In this document: positions 1-6,193 of the stretch, one piece after another
Numbering within the stretch: the stretch's first letter is position 1
Layout of the letters: the number at the start of each line of letters is the position of its first letter
Assembly (NCBI GenBank): GCA_964364925.1
Contig: CAYIOB010000031.1
Location: 1-8,447, forward strand
From: JAMCZC01 sp964364925
GTDB taxonomy: Bacteria; Patescibacteriota; Microgenomatia; Levybacterales; UBA12049
Reading direction: 5' to 3'
Length of the DNA stretch: 8,447 nucleotides
Made by a program: the position numbers and the translations under genes
Notes under the pieces: generated by a model
The model's database searches: none
The model's input: the letters and a program-made list of their open reading frames with translations, nothing else
Told to the model about the DNA's origin: nothing

Positions 1-140
1 AAGCTATTGCGCAAACCGACGCAAGTACAATTGCCGACATGGGAAGAGTGATGGGCTATTTAACGCCTAAAACCAAAGGCAAGGCTGATGGAAGTTTTGT
101 GAGTAAAATAGTCAGAGAATCTCTTTCCGCAGCCTCTTAA
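1..140 (+). CDS. yqeY: GatB/YqeY domain-containing protein, C-terminal fragment
   Basis: An open frame enters from the left edge (codons start at position 3) and ends at TAA 138-140, leaving 45 residues. The fragment contains ADMGRVMGYL followed by KGKADGSFVSKIVRESL. This matches the end of YqeY proteins, where a conserved DMGKVM helix is followed by a K-G-(K/R)-A-D-G turn and a final I-V-(K/R)-x-x-L helix. The family is related to the tRNA-binding tail of GatB, the amidotransferase subunit. Free-standing YqeY is thought to act on or near tRNA, but its reaction is not established. The N-terminal part lies outside the window. The gene converges on the ABC permease, with only 20 bp between the two stops. 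A full GatB would normally carry a longer upstream part, which cannot be seen here, so GatB itself is not strictly excluded. Confidence 0.78.
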   Translation, partial: AIAQTDASTIADMGRVMGYLTPKTKGKADGSFVSKIVRESLSAAS

Positions 141-160
141 CTTATAACCTCTTATTTTTT

Positions 161-949
161 CTAAATCAGTCTTCCAAGTCCAAGTTTTTTGCTTTTCTTA
201 AACATCCAGACAAAAAACAGAATAGATAATAAAAGATAAATAATGTTCAACGCAAAACTTATTAATAGTTTATCATATGAAAAAGTCCCGGTGAATAATA
301 TTTGCCTCAGTCCCTCAAAAACATAACTCATTGGTATTAATTGGGATACGCTTTGCGCCCAGTTAGGCAATATAGAAACAGGATAATAAATAGCAGCAAA
401 TGGTACCAATAAATACGGACCTGCCCATGCTAGGGTTTGTATCCGAAGTCCGAATCTTATAACAAAACCGGAGATAAAGATTCCGATAAACCATCCGCTT
501 AAAGTAAGGCTAATAATAAAAGGAATACAGTAAAATCCATAGCGGAAAATATTAAAAGAATATAGTATAAATGCCAAAGTAGAGGCGAAGGCAATAGTTA
601 ATATTATCTTAAATACCCCAAGGGCCATAACAGCCATAAGCCATTCACGTATCCTAATCGGAGTAATGAAAATATTTACTAGATTTCTGTCCCAAAGTTC
701 AGCCAAAATATTTGTAGAAATTTCATATTGAGCCCGCCATGTGATCATCCAGAAAATTACCCCTGTTAAAAGCATGGGGACAATATTAGGTACACCGGAA
801 CTTGCTTTTTCAATCCAAATACTCGTTAGCCCCCAGATAAATAAGTCTATAGCAGGCCAATAAAATGAATCCGAAAGCCTATCAAGGTTATGCCTCCAGT
901 TATAAATATACCTAAGGAACATTGCAAAAACTAAATTTGGGTTTATCAT
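161..949 (-). CDS. ABC-2 type transporter permease
   Basis: A 262-residue integral membrane protein, the usual length for an ABC-2 permease with six membrane helices. Hydrophobic segments lie at about residues 31-47, 56-71, 104-130, 140-165, 172-190 and 228-250. A charged N-terminal helix precedes them and a lysine-rich tail (KKSKK) follows. Family marks are the cytoplasmic coupling segment LVNIFITPIRIREWL (90-104) and the late motif YYPVSILPNW followed by LIPMSYVFEGLRQ (188-216), which resembles the FyP-x-LP-x(n)-P-x-x-y-x-x-e-x-x-R signature of export permeases. Its ATG (947-949) overlaps the TGA of the upstream ATPase (946-948) as ATGA, so the two are almost certainly translationally coupled and form one exporter. 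Substrate is unknown; related pairs export drugs, lipids or polysaccharides. It closes a minus-strand block that starts with cca. Confidence 0.93.
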   Translation of the reverse strand: MINPNLVFAMFLRYIYNWRHNLDRLSDSFYWPAIDLFIWGLTSIWIEKASSGVPNIVPMLLTGVIFWMITWRAQYEISTNILAELWDRNLVNIFITPIRIREWLMAVMALGVFKIILTIAFASTLAFILYSFNIFRYGFYCIPFIISLTLSGWFIGIFISGFVIRFGLRIQTLAWAGPYLLVPFAAIYYPVSILPNWAQSVSQLIPMSYVFEGLRQILFTGTFSYDKLLISFALNIIYLLLSILFFVWMFKKSKKLGLGRLI

Positions 950-1866
950 AATTTTTCAGACGTCGATATTTCTAAAAAAAAGTCTTCTAGGCTCGGTTTA
1001 TCAATAGCAATATCTTCATAGACAAAATCATTCTGCGCCAATAAATTAAGAAATTTTGCTATTTCTTTCTCATCTATGGTGATTGTTATAATATTTTTTT
1101 CTTTTTCAAATACAATTTTTTTTGTGGCCAAAAAACTTATTAGTTTCTCCTGATTATTTTTGACAAGCAGTTTTATTTTAGATTTTCCATTTCTTTTCGC
1201 AAGTTCAAATGGTGTATCTTCTGCAATTATTTTCCCATTATCTATAAATATGACCCTATCGCACATTTCTTCCACCTCAGACATGTTGTGAGACGTAAAA
1301 AGCATGCTTACGTTAAATTCTTTTTTCTCTTTTTTTAGAAAGTCTCTGATTTTTTTTGCGATATCGGGGTCAAGACTTGCGGTTGGCTCATCAAGTAAAA
1401 GAATTTTTGGATAATTTAAAAACGCTTTTACCAAAAGAATTTTACTTTTTTCACCCGCAGACAGCATGAAAAAGCTTTTCTTAAAAAGACTTTCGGCATC
1501 AAACTCTTCGATTAATTTTTTAATTCTTTCTTTTCTTTTTGGAATACTATAAAGTATGGCGTATACATTTAATATTTCCTCCACTGTTTGAAGCCAAGGC
1601 AGGGTAATATAGCTCGATGAAAAATTGATGTCTTTGAGTATTTCTTCGCGGTTTCTTTTAAAGTCTTTTCCAAAATAACTTATTGCTCCGGAAGTTTGAT
1701 CCATGATTCCCAAAAGCATCTGAATTGTTGTAGTTTTCCCGGCCCCATTTTTGCCAAGCAATCCCAATATCTCCCCGTCTTTTATTTCAAAAGAGATATT
1801 ATCAACGGCTGTAAATTTACCAAATTTTTTTGTGAGGTTTTTTACCTCAAGTACATCTTTATTCAT
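946..1866 (-). CDS. ABC transporter ATP-binding protein (CcmA-like)
   Basis: A 306-residue ATPase of the type that pairs with ABC-2 permeases. Visible motifs: Walker A GKNGAGKTT (38-46), signature LSAGEK (135-140), Walker B ILLLDE (155-160) with catalytic Glu160, D-loop SLD (164-166) and switch His193 in FTSH. After about residue 225 comes the extra C-terminal alpha/beta domain common in this subfamily. Two departures: the signature reads LSAGE, not LSGGQ, and the Q-loop position aligns with Ser85 (INFSSSYITLPW), so the usual glutamine seems to be missing. It should hydrolyse ATP to drive the permease encoded next, with which it overlaps by 4 bp. It starts 18 bp after the cca stop. No Shine-Dalgarno sequence is visible upstream of the ATG, so it may depend on reading through from cca. 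Confidence 0.94.
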   Translation of the reverse strand: MNKDVLEVKNLTKKFGKFTAVDNISFEIKDGEILGLLGKNGAGKTTTIQMLLGIMDQTSGAISYFGKDFKRNREEILKDINFSSSYITLPWLQTVEEILNVYAILYSIPKRKERIKKLIEEFDAESLFKKSFFMLSAGEKSKILLVKAFLNYPKILLLDEPTASLDPDIAKKIRDFLKKEKKEFNVSMLFTSHNMSEVEEMCDRVIFIDNGKIIAEDTPFELAKRNGKSKIKLLVKNNQEKLISFLATKKIVFEKEKNIITITIDEKEIAKFLNLLAQNDFVYEDIAIDKPSLEDFFLEISTSEKL

Positions 1867-1884
1867 AAGAATAATATTAGCAGT

Positions 1885-3258
1885 TTAAGCGAGATCTTTT
1901 ATGCGGCTGAGGAGGTGCTCTTTATTATTTTTAGATAAATCTTCATCTACTTCTTCAAATAATTTCTGTAAAATTTCCCCAACCTTGGGACCGGGTTTTA
2001 TCTGCAATGAACTCATTATATCATTTCCGTCAATTGCAAGATCATTAATAGAAAAAGGAGCGGGCTTTAATTGCTCTTCAATTTTGTCTTTAAATAATTT
2101 AAGTCTCCAGCTTTCCGCGGTTTGGGTTCCGCCGCCAAGCCTATCTCCGACTCTTAAGTCCATCATATCTTTAACATTACTAACGCCAACCCTTCTTATA
2201 AATCTTCTGACTCCCGCATCGGTTAGATTCTCGTTAACACTAAACATATGCCAGCGTATTAGTGAAACGATTTTTTCAGTATCTTTTTTAGAAAACCTAA
2301 GTCTCTCACAAATTTTTGCGGCAATTTTTGCTCCAACTATTTCATGATTATGGAAAATTACAAGGCCTTCTTGGTCGGTTGATTTAGCTTGAGGTTTTCC
2401 AACGTCGTGAATTAAAGTTGCAAATCTTACAACAGGGTCTTTTGAAGGGCAAAATTTTAAAGATAAGACATTATGAGTAAAAACGTCGGTTGTGTGATGC
2501 CTGCCAGGTCTGACTTGCGAAACGTCAATCCCTTGCATAAGTTCGGGTAAAATAAATTGCAAAAGCGTGCTATCTTTTAAAAGCATAATGCCGTCATACG
2601 CATTATCGCTTTTTAAAATTCTCAAAAGTTCATCGTGAATTCTTTCGTTTGAGATATTGGAGATAAGAGAGGCGTCTGCAAAAATTTGTTCCCAGGTTTT
2701 CTTCTCAATTGTAAAAGAAAGTTCTGTTGCAATTCTTATTGCCCTAATAAGTCTTAAGGCATCTTCTTTAAATCTTTTGTTCGCGTCTCCGACTGCTTTG
2801 ATGATTTTATTTTCAATATCTTTTTGTCCAACGTAGGGATCAACTATTTCAAAGTCCGGATTTTTTTTGTTAAAAGAAATTAAATTTAGGGCAATCGCGT
2901 TAATGGTAAAATCGCGTCTTGCCAAATCTTCTTCTATTGTTTTTCCCCAAGAGACCTTGTCTGGTTTATGAGTAGGACTTGAGCTTTCTTCTGTTCTGAA
3001 GGTGGTAATTTCAACAATCCCTTTACCGCCGGTTATTTTTATGGGAACTCCAACAGTACCGAACTGATTATCATAAAAACTTTCTTTAAAAATTTTAGTT
3101 AAATCTTCTGGTTTTGCATTTGTAGTTAAATCCCAATCTTTAACCTCTCTTTTAAGAAGAATATTTCTTACACAGCCTCCCACAAAATAAACTTCAAAGC
3201 TTGCGTCATGAAGCTTTTTATAAATTTCTAAAATATTGTCAGGAATACTTCTTGTCAT
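1885..3258 (-). CDS. cca: CCA tRNA nucleotidyltransferase (class II), with HD domain
   Basis: A 457-residue enzyme that builds or repairs the 3' CCA end of tRNAs from CTP and ATP. The nucleotidyltransferase head shows GGCVRN (27-32), the metal-binding pair D41-W-D43, the RRDFTINA motif (114-121) and the nucleotide-selecting E165-D-x-x-R169 within FKEDALRLIRAIR. The EDxxR element favours a true CCA-adding enzyme over a poly(A) polymerase, although A-adding or CC-adding variants cannot be told apart here. An HD phosphohydrolase-type domain follows: H284-D285 in TLIHDVGK, then HNHE (303-306) and RWHMF (335-339). The ATG at 3256-3258 has a good Shine-Dalgarno AGGGG six bases upstream. The gene is divergent from recJ and is first in a minus-strand block with the ABC genes, probably for transcription convenience and not shared function. 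Confidence 0.95.
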   Translation of the reverse strand: MTRSIPDNILEIYKKLHDASFEVYFVGGCVRNILLKREVKDWDLTTNAKPEDLTKIFKESFYDNQFGTVGVPIKITGGKGIVEITTFRTEESSSPTHKPDKVSWGKTIEEDLARRDFTINAIALNLISFNKKNPDFEIVDPYVGQKDIENKIIKAVGDANKRFKEDALRLIRAIRIATELSFTIEKKTWEQIFADASLISNISNERIHDELLRILKSDNAYDGIMLLKDSTLLQFILPELMQGIDVSQVRPGRHHTTDVFTHNVLSLKFCPSKDPVVRFATLIHDVGKPQAKSTDQEGLVIFHNHEIVGAKIAAKICERLRFSKKDTEKIVSLIRWHMFSVNENLTDAGVRRFIRRVGVSNVKDMMDLRVGDRLGGGTQTAESWRLKLFKDKIEEQLKPAPFSINDLAIDGNDIMSSLQIKPGPKVGEILQKLFEEVDEDLSKNNKEHLLSRIKDLA

Positions 3259-3264
3259 AACTTG

Positions 3265-3269
3265 CCCCT
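3265..3269 (-). promoter_or_regulatory. Shine-Dalgarno of cca
   Basis: Read on the minus strand the bases are AGGGG, six bases before the ATG at 3258. This supports the cca start and shows that SD-led initiation exists in this genome, unlike recJ and aspS, which lack an SD. Confidence 0.65.
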
Positions 3270-3283
3270 GTGAGGCGGGGTTT

Positions 3284-3296
3284 GCTATAGTATAGC
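3284..3296. promoter_or_regulatory. Symmetrical -10 region, divergent cca/recJ promoters
   Basis: GCTATA-G-TATAGC is a perfect inverted repeat (6+1+6). Because of the symmetry it gives a -10-like hexamer on each strand: TATAGT (3286-3291) towards recJ and TATACT (3294-3289) towards cca. For recJ a partial -35, TTGCCC (3262-3267), lies 18 bp upstream. For cca only a weak TTTTCA is found at a suitable distance. It could equally be, or also be, an operator. It is the only plausible promoter site in the 51-bp gap between two genes that both need one. Confidence 0.5.
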
Positions 3297-3309
3297 AGAT
3301 GAATTATAT

Positions 3310-4974
3310 ATGAAAAAATGGGAAACCCTCAATAAATGGCAAATGACAAATGGCAAATGGCAAATGGATGATATTGTTCAAGCGCTTCTTAAAAATAGAG
3401 GGATTGTTACAAAAAAAGAAACCGAAGAATTTTTAAATCCCAAATTATCCAAAGTTACCTTAGCAAGTGTAAAAATAAACTCCTCTCAAGTTAAAAAATC
3501 CGTAGACAGGATAAAAAAAGCAATAAAAAATAAAGAACAAATTGTTGTGTATGGTGATTATGATGTTGACGGAATTTGCGGCAGTGCAATACTTTGGGAA
3601 ACTCTCAATAACTTAGGCGCAAAAGTAATGCCGTATATTCCAAATAGAATCGATGAAGGATACGGTCTTTCGGAGAAAGGAATTGAAAATTTAAAATTAA
3701 AAATTAAAAATTGCAGTTTGATTATTACCGTTGATAACGGAATTGTTGCAAACAAAGCAGTTGAGTTTGCCAAAAAACAAGGAATAGATGTAATTATTAC
3801 GGATCATCATGTTCCTTCAAAGCAATTACCAAGAGCTTTTTCAATTGTGCATACAACCCTTCTTTGCGGAACAGGAGTAGCGTATATGCTCTCGCGAGAA
3901 ATACAAAATACTAAATACAAAATACAGGATGACCACTTGGCTCTAGTTGCTTTAGCAACAGTTTCAGATTTAGTTCCTCTTCTAGGAGCAAATAGGACAC
4001 TTCTAAAATATGGACTTTTAGAACTTCACAAAACTAAGCGTCCTGGCTTACTTGCCCTTTTTAAAGAGGCACAAATTAATCAGAATTCAATAGGCGTTTA
4101 TGAAATAGGACATATTATCGCCCCCCGTCTTAACGCAATGGGCCGGCTTGAAAGCGCAATGGACGCTCTTCGTTTGGTTTGTACGACAAATAGGCAGAGG
4201 GCAACGGAATTGGCTTATAAATTAGCTAGTACAAATAAAGAAAGACAAAATGTAACCGAAGAAGCGGTTGCTGATGCGAAGGCAAAAGTCAGGGCTTCAA
4301 ACTTTGAAAAAGAAAAACTGTTGTTTATTTCCGATGAGTCTTACGAACAAGGAGTAATTGGTTTAGTGGCAGGAAGACTGGTTGAAGAATTTTATCTGCC
4401 TTCGATTGTTATTTCAAAAGGAGACATTTACAGTAAAGCATCTGCCCGTTCGGTAAGCGGTTTTAACATTATAGAATTTATAAGAAGTGAATTAGAACTT
4501 TTAGTTGATGTTGGAGGGCATCCGATGGCTGCCGGTTTTACTGTTGAAACAAGTAAGCTTGTTCTTTTAGAAAAAAATCTAAAGAAGAGGGCAGGGGAAT
4601 TGCTAGATGAAGAAAAGCTTAAAAGGTCACTCAAAATTGACATGGAACTTCCTGCTTTACGCCTTACTCAAGTTTTATACGATGCGATTCAAGAATTACA
4701 GCCTTTTGGGATGAAAAACCCCGAGCCTACATTTCTTACAAAAAATTTTACTATTGAAGATATGCGTTTGGTTGGCAATGACGGCAAACACCTGAAATTA
4801 GAATTCAGAGTTCAGAATTCAGAGTTCAGAATTCGAGGGATTGCGTTTGGAATGGGTGAAGGAAACGGATTTAAAATAGGGGATAGGGTTGATGTTGTTT
4901 ATAATCTTTCCGAAAATGAGTGGAACGGAAATAAAAAAATAGAACTTAAAATAAGAGATTTGAGGACAGATTAG
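3310..4974 (+). CDS. recJ: Single-stranded-DNA-specific exonuclease RecJ
   Basis: A 554-residue 5'-3' single-strand DNA exonuclease of the DHH phosphoesterase family, used in recombinational and mismatch repair; E. coli RecJ is about 577 residues. Metal-binding motifs are intact: YGDYDVDG (81-88), VDNG (141-144), DHH (165-167) and SDLVPL (219-224). The DHHA1 motif GGHPMAAG (402-409) and a C-terminal OB-type domain (about 440-552) follow. The N-terminus keeps the family's KW opening and the LLKNRGI-x-T-x(n)-EEFLNP element (27-44), which supports the ATG at 3310. No SD is visible. The stretch after DHH is shorter than in E. coli RecJ, running straight from SIVHTT to CGTGVAY. Four heptanucleotide arrays add runs at residues 8-19, 126-135, 197-206 and 498-509, all between conserved elements. 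The stop overlaps that of the convergent gene. Confidence 0.95.
   Translation: MKKWETLNKWQMTNGKWQMDDIVQALLKNRGIVTKKETEEFLNPKLSKVTLASVKINSSQVKKSVDRIKKAIKNKEQIVVYGDYDVDGICGSAILWETLNNLGAKVMPYIPNRIDEGYGLSEKGIENLKLKIKNCSLIITVDNGIVANKAVEFAKKQGIDVIITDHHVPSKQLPRAFSIVHTTLLCGTGVAYMLSREIQNTKYKIQDDHLALVALATVSDLVPLLGANRTLLKYGLLELHKTKRPGLLALFKEAQINQNSIGVYEIGHIIAPRLNAMGRLESAMDALRLVCTTNRQRATELAYKLASTNKERQNVTEEAVADAKAKVRASNFEKEKLLFISDESYEQGVIGLVAGRLVEEFYLPSIVISKGDIYSKASARSVSGFNIIEFIRSELELLVDVGGHPMAAGFTVETSKLVLLEKNLKKRAGELLDEEKLKRSLKIDMELPALRLTQVLYDAIQELQPFGMKNPEPTFLTKNFTIEDMRLVGNDGKHLKLEFRVQNSEFRIRGIAFGMGEGNGFKIGDRVDVVYNLSENEWNGNKKIELKIRDLRTD
3333..3367 (+). repeat. Heptanucleotide tandem array 1 in recJ
   Basis: Five 7-bp units: TAAATGG, CAAATGA, CAAATGG, CAAATGG, CAAATGG. 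It encodes K9-W-Q-M-T-N-G-K-W-Q-M19 between the N-terminal KW opening and the first conserved RecJ helix. Every unit contains an ATG, two of them in frame (Met12, Met19). One unit more or less would shift the frame. Confidence 0.9.
3686..3713 (+). repeat. Heptanucleotide tandem array 2 in recJ
   Basis: Four 7-bp units: AAAATTT, AAAATTA, AAAATTA, AAAATTG. It encodes the lysine-rich run N127-L-K-L-K-I-K-N134 just before the LIITVDNG strand of the DHH domain, where other RecJ proteins have a short variable loop. Confidence 0.82.
3898..3925 (+). repeat. Heptanucleotide tandem array 3 in recJ
   Basis: Four 7-bp units: GAAATAC, AAAATAC, TAAATAC, AAAATAC. It encodes E197-I-Q-N-T-K-Y-K-I205 between the CGTGVAYMLSR helix and the LALVALATVSDLVPL segment, again at an expected loop. 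Confidence 0.85.
4800..4834 (+). repeat. Heptanucleotide tandem array 4 in recJ
   Basis: Five 7-bp units alternating AGAATTC, AGAGTTC, AGAATTC, AGAGTTC, AGAATTC, which is also a 14-bp repeat. It encodes E498-F-R-V-Q-N-S-E-F-R-I508 in the C-terminal OB-type domain, probably lengthening a beta-hairpin between HLKLEF and GIAFGMG. Confidence 0.9.
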
Positions 4975-5807
4975 GACTCCCTAGTTAAAAGAAGGTAAGT
5001 TTTGCTCTCCAGCATATGTAATATTTGAACTTTCCTGTTGAGATCCACTCCTTTAAACATATTCTCCCAAGTCTCTGCGCTAGGAAAATCAGAACTATTT
5101 TTTGGAATAACTCTTTTACTGAATAATTGTCTGTATATTTCCAAAAAACTTCTAAATCTTGTTAAATCAGCTGTAACTATTCTTTCTCTCAGGTCCCTAG
5201 AGATACCAGCTTTACCTCTAACCGATGCTGTTTCAAATCGGTTTTTAAGAGCAACTATATCCTCTCCTACTTTATCCTCTGTCCCGCCGTTACTTATTAA
5301 TACATCCTCCCATAATTTAAGGTAATGGGGAAATTTATCTACCAGCATGTCTTGGGTTTCTATCTTAAGCCTGGCAATAAGAAGTACTCTGGATGCTAAG
5401 GGAGATTGATCAAATTCCTCTTTCCTCTGAGCAGTCTCTAGATTTATTAGATCATCAACAGGACCATTTGTTGAATCTCTTGCGACATCACTATAAGCAT
5501 CAAAAGCCGATACGAAAGCACCGCGCATAGCGTTTCTTTCCAACTCTTCTTTTAGCCTATTATATCTATCTTTCTGTTCATCTAATGATAAGCCTCCAAA
5601 TTCTTCCATTGTGGTTGAAAGTCTTCTTCTTGCAGGTTCTTCATCTGCGCCTGATAGAATTTCTATCTCAGCCACAGCAGAGTTTAATTCGAAAAATCTT
5701 CTCCTAAGTAAGGCACTCCTTCGTGTTAAGGGTCCACCGTCTATGTGTGGACCTCTCTCTACAGCAACAGGCGTCGTGTTTTTTCCAGGTGTACTTTCTG
5801 CTCCCAT
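4971..5807 (-). CDS. Hypothetical alpha-rich protein, 278 aa
   Basis: I do not recognise this protein. It begins with a polar, Gly/Pro-rich stretch (residues 1-28) that looks disordered. After that almost everything reads as amphipathic helix, for example LRRRFFELNSAVAEIEIL (34-51), DEQKDRYNRLKEELERNA (76-93) and DLTRFRSFLEIYRQLFSK (214-231). No membrane segment, signal peptide, cysteine, metal site or nucleotide-binding motif is visible, so a soluble cytoplasmic helical protein or scaffold is the most that can be inferred. Coding looks real: the frame is long and uninterrupted, residues are mixed and charged, and it has its own promoter with a perfect -35. The ATG at 5807 is the first in frame, and a GGAAG lies rather far (16 bases) upstream. 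Its TAA (4971-4973) overlaps the TAG of the convergent recJ. Base composition is less A-rich than in its neighbours. Confidence 0.8.
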   Translation of the reverse strand: MGAESTPGKNTTPVAVERGPHIDGGPLTRRSALLRRRFFELNSAVAEIEILSGADEEPARRRLSTTMEEFGGLSLDEQKDRYNRLKEELERNAMRGAFVSAFDAYSDVARDSTNGPVDDLINLETAQRKEEFDQSPLASRVLLIARLKIETQDMLVDKFPHYLKLWEDVLISNGGTEDKVGEDIVALKNRFETASVRGKAGISRDLRERIVTADLTRFRSFLEIYRQLFSKRVIPKNSSDFPSAETWENMFKGVDLNRKVQILHMLESKTYLLLTRES

Positions 5808-5811
5808 ATGT

Positions 5812-5868
5812 TTACAATAAAAACTTCCTCTGTATCATTGGCGAGGCTAAGTTAGTCTCGACATACAT
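5812..5868 (-). CDS. Possible 18-codon leader ORF upstream of the 278-aa gene
   Basis: An ATG at 5868-5866 opens an 18-residue frame (MYVETNLASPMIQRKFLL) that ends at TAA 5814-5812, four bases before the ATG of the 278-aa gene. It starts about 8 bases after the predicted transcription start. The GAGGAAG that is too far upstream to serve the main gene lies inside this ORF. Coupled translation is therefore possible. A frame this short can easily arise by chance, so this is a suggestion only. Confidence 0.25.
   Translation of the reverse strand: MYVETNLASPMIQRKFLL
5842..5860. other. Hairpin in the leader of the 278-aa gene
   Basis: CGAGGCT (5842-5848) pairs with AGTCTCG (5854-5860) across a 5-base loop, with one G-U pair if read as plus-strand RNA and an A-C mismatch if read as minus-strand RNA. 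It lies within the predicted 5' leader of the minus-strand gene. No T-run follows on either strand, so it is not an intrinsic terminator. Confidence 0.3.
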
Positions 5869-5872
5869 ACTA

Positions 5873-5888
5873 TAAGATAAATATCTTA
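5873..5888. repeat. 16-bp perfect palindrome, operator candidate
   Basis: TAAGATA-AA-TATCTTA is a perfect inverted repeat (7+2+7). It covers the predicted -10 (5883-5888) and start site (about 5876) of the 278-aa gene. That is where a repressor dimer would typically bind. No regulator gene is present in the window. Confidence 0.45.
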
Positions 5889-5911
5889 CCATTTTATGCT
5901 TATTTTGTCAA
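5883..5911 (-). promoter_or_regulatory. Sigma-70-type promoter of the 278-aa gene
   Basis: On the minus strand a perfect -35 TTGACA (5911-5906) is followed by a 17-bp spacer and the -10 TAAGAT (5888-5883, 4 of 6 consensus). Transcription should start near 5876, giving a leader of about 68 bases. A second TATAGT at 5874-5869 is badly spaced from the -35. Confidence 0.6.
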
Positions 5912-5965
5912 GTTGGTGATTCTTGTGTATCATATCAAGTTTGGTTAGATTTAACTTTGGGGTGG

Positions 5966-6193
5966 TTAAGGCCTACGAATTGTGTTTTGTGATTGCCTTC
6001 GGTCGATAGGTACTCCCTCCGGAAGAGGTCCTCTACGTCTTCTTCCACCATAGGTGCGCTGCGGAACCAGCTTGTCTCCGGATGGGTCTATAACAACGTC
6101 GTCTTCTCTAACATTTTCTCCGGCTCGTTTCGGTCTAAGCGGTCCTATATTGTCCTCTAGATGTGATATTCTTTCTTCCACTGCGTGTCCCAT
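5966..6193 (-). CDS. Small highly charged orphan protein, about 75 aa
   Basis: I do not recognise this gene. From the ATG at 6193 it gives 75 residues ending at TAA 5968-5966. The first part (MGHAVEERISHLEDN) could be a short helix. The middle is acidic (REDDVVIDPSGDK) and the end is arginine-rich (RTYGGRRRRGPLP, then DRRQSQNTIRRP), suggesting a mostly disordered protein, perhaps binding nucleic acid or a partner. Codons are mainly GNN/ANN with charged residues, and the opposite strand gives only a serine-rich shadow, both favouring real coding. An ATG at 6214 would add seven residues, but the perfect promoter upstream (-10 at 6206-6211) predicts transcription from about 6199, which excludes it. 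A GTG at 6199 would be exactly leaderless and give 77 residues; the ATG at 6193 would have about a 6-base leader. A small RNA from the same promoter is the main alternative. Confidence 0.55.
   Translation of the reverse strand: MGHAVEERISHLEDNIGPLRPKRAGENVREDDVVIDPSGDKLVPQRTYGGRRRRGPLPEGVPIDRRQSQNTIRRP

Noticed and set aside
114..160. Intrinsic terminator between yqeY and the permease
   Set aside because: There is a T-run at 155-160, but only a tiny inverted repeat with a one-base loop (AGAGA-A-TCTCT) inside the coding region and a direct repeat CCTCTTA. No usable hairpin sits next to the T-run.
1696..2347. Plus-strand frames opposite the ABC ATPase and cca
   Set aside because: They lie inside strongly conserved genes on the other strand and have shadow-like composition.
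3333..4834. CRISPR or mobile-element interpretation of the recJ repeats
   Set aside because: Units are 7 bp, contiguous, without spacers, and differ in sequence between sites; there is no transposase or cas gene in the window.
5038..5820. Plus-strand frames opposite the 278-aa gene
   Set aside because: Serine/leucine-rich antisense composition. The minus-strand frame is far longer and has a promoter.
5908..5950. Imperfect direct repeat TCAAGTTGGTGAT / TCAAGTTTGGTTAGAT near the -35 of the 278-aa gene
   Set aside because: Only two imperfect copies in AT-rich DNA; too weak to call an operator or attachment site.
5930..5965. Terminator after the small orphan gene
   Set aside because: Only a 4-bp stem (GTTA/TAAC) and no following T-run on the minus strand.
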